Assembly: GCF_964340395.1 (NCBI RefSeq)
Contig: NC_135557.1
Location: forward strand, 16,114,867 to 16,178,866
Source: Glandiceps talaboti
Taxonomy: Eukaryota > Hemichordata > Enteropneusta > Spengelidae
Length of the DNA: 64,000 nucleotides
Direction: 5' to 3'
In this document: positions 60,682 through 64,000 of the stretch, one piece after another
How the letters are laid out: every line of letters starts with the position of its first letter
Numbering within the stretch: the first letter of the stretch is position 1
Made by a program: the position numbers and the translations under genes
The notes under the pieces: model-generated
What the model was told of the DNA's origin: nothing
The model's input: only the letters and a program-made list of their open reading frames with translations
The model's database searches: none

Positions 60682-60752
<71 letters not shown>
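60650..60752 (+). repeat. (CAGA)n microsatellite
   Basis: CAGA tetranucleotide array; ORFs through it are spurious. Confidence 0.9.
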
Positions 60753-60754
<2 letters not shown>

Positions 60755-61383
60755 TAAAAAGACAAAAAGACTTAAAGACACACATACATATAGCACCTCT
60801 GAACCCCTGTTTAGTTTGGTTTAAATGGCCTACTTCATTAAGTCAATTTGCATTGTAGCAAACTATCTAATTCAAAAATGTTATCCAAAAAAGCTGCCAA
60901 AAAAGACAATTCATATCAACTTGGCATGAACAGTCTGAATAGACTCTGCCCAAGGCACATGAACAGTAAATCAAACGTCAGGACAATCTGACTACCAGTT
61001 TCAGAGAAGATATCATTTTTCACCAAAATTACTAAAAAATAGCATAGAATATGATTCATATTGATTTGGAATGAACAAATCTGAACAAAGTCTCCTCAAG
61101 GCACACGTCAACGCAATCCAACAGTCAATTTTTGAGAAGAAGATGGAAATAAATAAATAAGTTGACAGACGACCGACAATGACAGAGAGTCAACCTTCCC
61201 CCACTATGACAACAATTTGAGCAGAGCTGCCGTCTGTACAATACTAATGTTAATGTTGGTGCTTCCATTCTATGGCACTGGAAACATATATAATCTGGTA
61301 ACGTCCTGAATAAGGATACATATCTTGTATAGCTTGTTCATGTATCATTTAATCTTAAATTTGCATACTATCCAGTTACTTAC
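60753..61383. other. No gene seen
   Basis: AT-rich; it contains two loosely similar ~125-bp segments (TCAACTTGGCATGAACA / TTGATTTGGAATGAACA) and probably lies in an intron of the minus-strand gene. Confidence 0.4.
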
Positions 61384-61482
61384 GTTCAAGGAGAAAAGCA
61401 CCAGTGTGATGAAAAGTTAACTCTTCCTTAAAAATATCTTCTTCAACGACATATTCTCTCTGATTTCTTATCTTCCCATCTC
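61384..61482 (-). CDS. Small phase 1-1 exon, unknown domain
   Basis: 99 nt, exact multiple of three, acceptor TTTCACTTTACAG, donor GAAC-GTAAGT (strong). It encodes DGKIRNQREYVVEEDIFKEE and then LTFHHTGAFLLE, which looks like alternating beta-strands. It joins in phase to 63392-63517 upstream and to 60270-60385 downstream. Confidence 0.55.
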
Positions 61483-62571
61483 CTGTAAAGTGAAAGAACA
61501 TAAACTTACACTGCTTTATTGAACGATTTGATATGTATGAACATATAAGACTGATATTGTATTAAAACCGAGACGCTTGTCAGCATATGTATTAAGAGAG
61601 TTAATAATACCAAGTCTGGTGTCACATAACTCAGAAAATCCCTGTTGGTGTAATTATTATGCAACGTTTGACATTAACAATCTAATTAACGAAATTGTAC
61701 CAATATTTTATTCTGTAATATTGTATTAACTTATACAGTGTTGTCTGGAAGGGCCAAAGGAATGATCCATATCTTGTCCATCCACATTGATTAACATTTA
61801 CATTTCTGACACATGGATTAGGAAGTTGAATACACACTAGCTCAATTCAAATATCAACACCAGTATTATCTAAAGTACGTAATTGTTTCTTTTTTAAGGG
61901 GGAATTGACCTTTAACTGTGACACCATATTGACGTTGAAATGTGAATACTTTCAATTATTTCAAACTTTTCGAAGGTATTCATATTTGTACATCTATTTT
62001 ATGAAAGTAAGTATTCAAGTCAGTCACTGGCTTGACATTGAATTCGATTTCAATAACAAGGTTTTTGTGTGTCCCCACATGTTTAGGGGTACGGTAATGC
62101 GCTAGTTAGACACTTTCAACATTGAACATCTGCACGGTCAATGTGTAACTTCTTTATAGGGTCACCTTGCTTGTGTGTACTCCTTTTTCTAAGACACAAG
62201 CAATGACTTTGACCTCAATTGTACGATATTACTTCACCATGATGATGTTTTATTCATATAGACACCATTGAAGTCTATCAATACAGTGTTATCCTTGACG
62301 TTTTGAAGAACAGTTCTTTGACAAATTTAAGGAGATACGACATGCAAATGACACATATTTTCATTTCATCTTCCCCTAAACCTGACACACGTTTCACTGC
62401 ATAAGTGGGGGACAGCTACGATATTTATTTTAGGTAGAAGTAAGTGTTAAACGGAACAAGTGCGAGGCTAAGTCAATCCTAGCTGATTCCCTTTCACCAA
62501 CTGTTCATCGCGCAATTTCTCTCAAAATAAGGAAATAACATTATTTAAAGCAACCATAAATAGACCCGCTA
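61483..62571. other. No gene seen; probable intron
   Basis: AT-rich sequence with no exon-like frame on the minus strand and only short plus-strand ORFs. Confidence 0.4.
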
Positions 62572-62768
62572 TACACCGGAATAGGGAATTCTGGGTATGC
62601 AAACAGTCGACGTGCTCAATTACGTATGTTTACGTCACGGAAAGTTTTAGCGCATGCATCTACATATGTCAGTGTCACATATACGCTCTTATGGGCACTG
62701 GGGACGTAGGCATAACTAATTGAGCACCTCCATCGATTGCTTACCCGGAATCCCTATCCCAGTGTACA
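62572..62768. mobile_element. ~197-bp foldback (MITE-like) element
   Basis: The left end TACACCGGAATAGGGAATTC and right end GGAATCCCTATCCCAGTGTA are inverted. Similarity extends ~65 bp into each arm (GTGCTCAATTACGTATG opposing CATAACTAATTGAGCAC). No coding content. Confidence 0.75.
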
Positions 62769-63391
62769 ATGCGTCTGTTCCTGGCTAATTTGGGATATTA
62801 TTTGTCGCTTATTTTTCGAGTAATCGCGCAATGTAGAGTCTATTGCTCGTTAAAAATAGTGGTTCAGTGCTTAGGCCTAAAACATTGTTTGGTTCCGATT
62901 ACGCTTAATTTTCGAATAGGTAGGGCAGATAGATTTTCTTTTTTTGTGTGTTTTTTTGTGTGGATTGTGTATTTCATGTGTGAGTGTCTAGTTCAGATAG
63001 TTATGCTTTCCGTTGTTTTCCATATTGTTTCTATGTCGTTGGTTACTTCCCATCAGAGGTATACTCACAACAGATTAGAAAAACAGTTACTATTTCTTGC
63101 GAGATTTCACAATGTTCACGAATACGTAAAGCAAATTTCAGGGTTTGCAGTGCAAAAGTAGATGGGGTCTTCTACGGCATAAGAATGAAAACAAGCTATA
63201 ATTTATAATATATTGGATATTTTCACCACTCACACTATAATTTGAATAATAGACTTTGTTAAACTGATGCTATGAGATTTGCTATGATTATGAAGATGAA
63301 AATGTGTCCATTGCAAGAAACATTGATGAGCTATTATTAGTAGCTTAGATTAGTATTATTATGTTAATTAAACTTATAATATGCTACTCAC
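62769..63391. other. No supported gene
   Basis: The 130-codon plus-strand frame starting at 62769 is hydrophobic and T-rich in codon use and begins inside the foldback end; I do not treat it as a gene. On the minus strand this is probably intron. Confidence 0.4.
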
Positions 63392-63517
63392 TCTGTATAA
63401 AGAAATCTTCTATCTCTTTAAATTTATTTGGTTCATAGGTGACTTGTAGTTTGGGTTGTATGTTTAGTTTTGCAGATTTCTCTCTCATTTCACCAGTTAT
63501 CAACAATACTTCCAACT
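63392..63517 (-). CDS. Phase 1-1 exon after the transmembrane exon
   Basis: 126 nt; acceptor TTTTGCTGAAG (moderate) and donor CAGA-GTGAGT (strong). It encodes LEVLLITGEMREKSAKLNIQ and PKLQVTYEPNKFKEIEDFF, beta-rich by eye. It follows the WIDPLY exon at 63600 in phase, as the NGILLLEV exon follows the other WIDPLY exon. Confidence 0.5.
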
Positions 63518-63599
63518 CTTCAGCAAAACAAATGCTCTTTCTGTAAATTGCTCAAGATGTCATAAACAATTAATATTTCGAATGGAAATATTACATCAC

Positions 63600-63731
63600 C
63601 TGATTTAATAGAAGGTCCCAATATTACAACAATAACGACGACAAACATTAGGTTTGTCACATACAGTGGGTCAATCCAGTTTATAAACCATCGCCATCGT
63701 ATCCATTGATGTTGTTGATTCGTAGAGTCTA
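63600..63731 (-). CDS. Transmembrane exon, WIDPLY type, copy 1
   Basis: 132-nt phase 1-1 exon: acceptor CTTCGCTTTGCCAG, donor TCAG-GTGATG. It encodes DSTNQQHQWIRWRWFINWID-PLY, then hydrophobic NLMFVVVIVVILG, then PSIKS. It is a clear paralogue of 57401-57526. Earlier exons of this gene, including any RING, signal or ligand domain, lie beyond the right edge. Confidence 0.62.
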
Positions 63732-64000
63732 CTGGCAAAGCGAAGAAATTCACTCAAACAAAACGGAAAAAATCACCAATGTTTTGTTCATTTGATGAGA
63801 TGTTTCAATCTCCATGGCAGAGCGCTTCTCAAAATCTTTGCAAGCGTAACATTACATGAGCAAGTCCTAGAATGAACAGTAATGTATGATATTGCGCAAA
63901 AACAAATCTTTTCAAACTCTTATTCTTATCAAAATATGTAAGATGCAGAAAATTATATTTTTATTACATCGATCCTAAATTTTGACACCGTTTTCCCTTC
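63732..64000. other. No gene seen
   Basis: AT-rich, probably an intron of the minus-strand gene that continues beyond the window. Confidence 0.4.

Noticed and set aside
62769-63161. 130-codon plus-strand hydrophobic ORF
   Set aside because: It starts within a foldback element end, is driven by T-rich sequence and has no domain or splice support.

Overview
The window looks like nuclear DNA of a marine invertebrate animal. It is AT-rich, has spliced genes with GT-AG introns, many microsatellites and several families of short foldback repeats, and shows no bacterial operon structure. An NHL-repeat protein, a P2X7-intracellular-like cysteine-rich protein and a lineage-specific expansion of glycosyltransferase-like genes fit an invertebrate deuterostome (amphioxus or hemichordate type). 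That placement is an inference. Coding sequence is a small part of the 64 kb.

Layout. Positions 1-7800 hold mostly AT-rich repeats, a 151-bp-period element and one weak coding candidate on the minus strand. Positions 7.9-19 kb hold four paralogous GT4-like glycosyltransferase exons, called here GT-A, GT-B (plus strand), GT-C and GT-D (minus strand), in tail-to-tail orientation. A tRNA-derived SINE and an acidic candidate first exon lie between them. Positions 19-39 kb have no convincing gene. This stretch is a field of diverged repeat units interrupted by two foldback transposons (25761-29613 and 35059-37934); the second can fold into an outer stem carrying three hairpins. Positions 39-44 kb are repeats. 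From 44.1 kb to the right edge the minus strand carries exons of one or more membrane-anchored genes: transmembrane exon, soluble exon, coiled-coil exon, then an NHL exon. Their splice phases all match. The presumed last intron (44983-55318) contains a 6.4-kb satellite built on a 21-bp TGATATCA unit. It also contains, on the opposite strand, a P2X7-like exon followed by a canonical histone-type mRNA 3' end signal.

How the parts work together. GT-A and GT-D begin with signal peptides. GT-B and GT-C begin at phase-1 splice acceptors with no signal peptide. Short terminal exons after GT-A and GT-B end in HYEL and HSEL, which fit the HxEL type of ER-retrieval tail. The reading is soluble, ER-luminal GT4-like proteins, possibly with two glycosyltransferase domains per polypeptide. 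The satellite is bounded by the same end sequences as a 67-bp element at 45719-45785, so it appears to be a small palindromic element whose interior was massively amplified. All gene models come from reading splice signals and phases by eye and have no transcript support.
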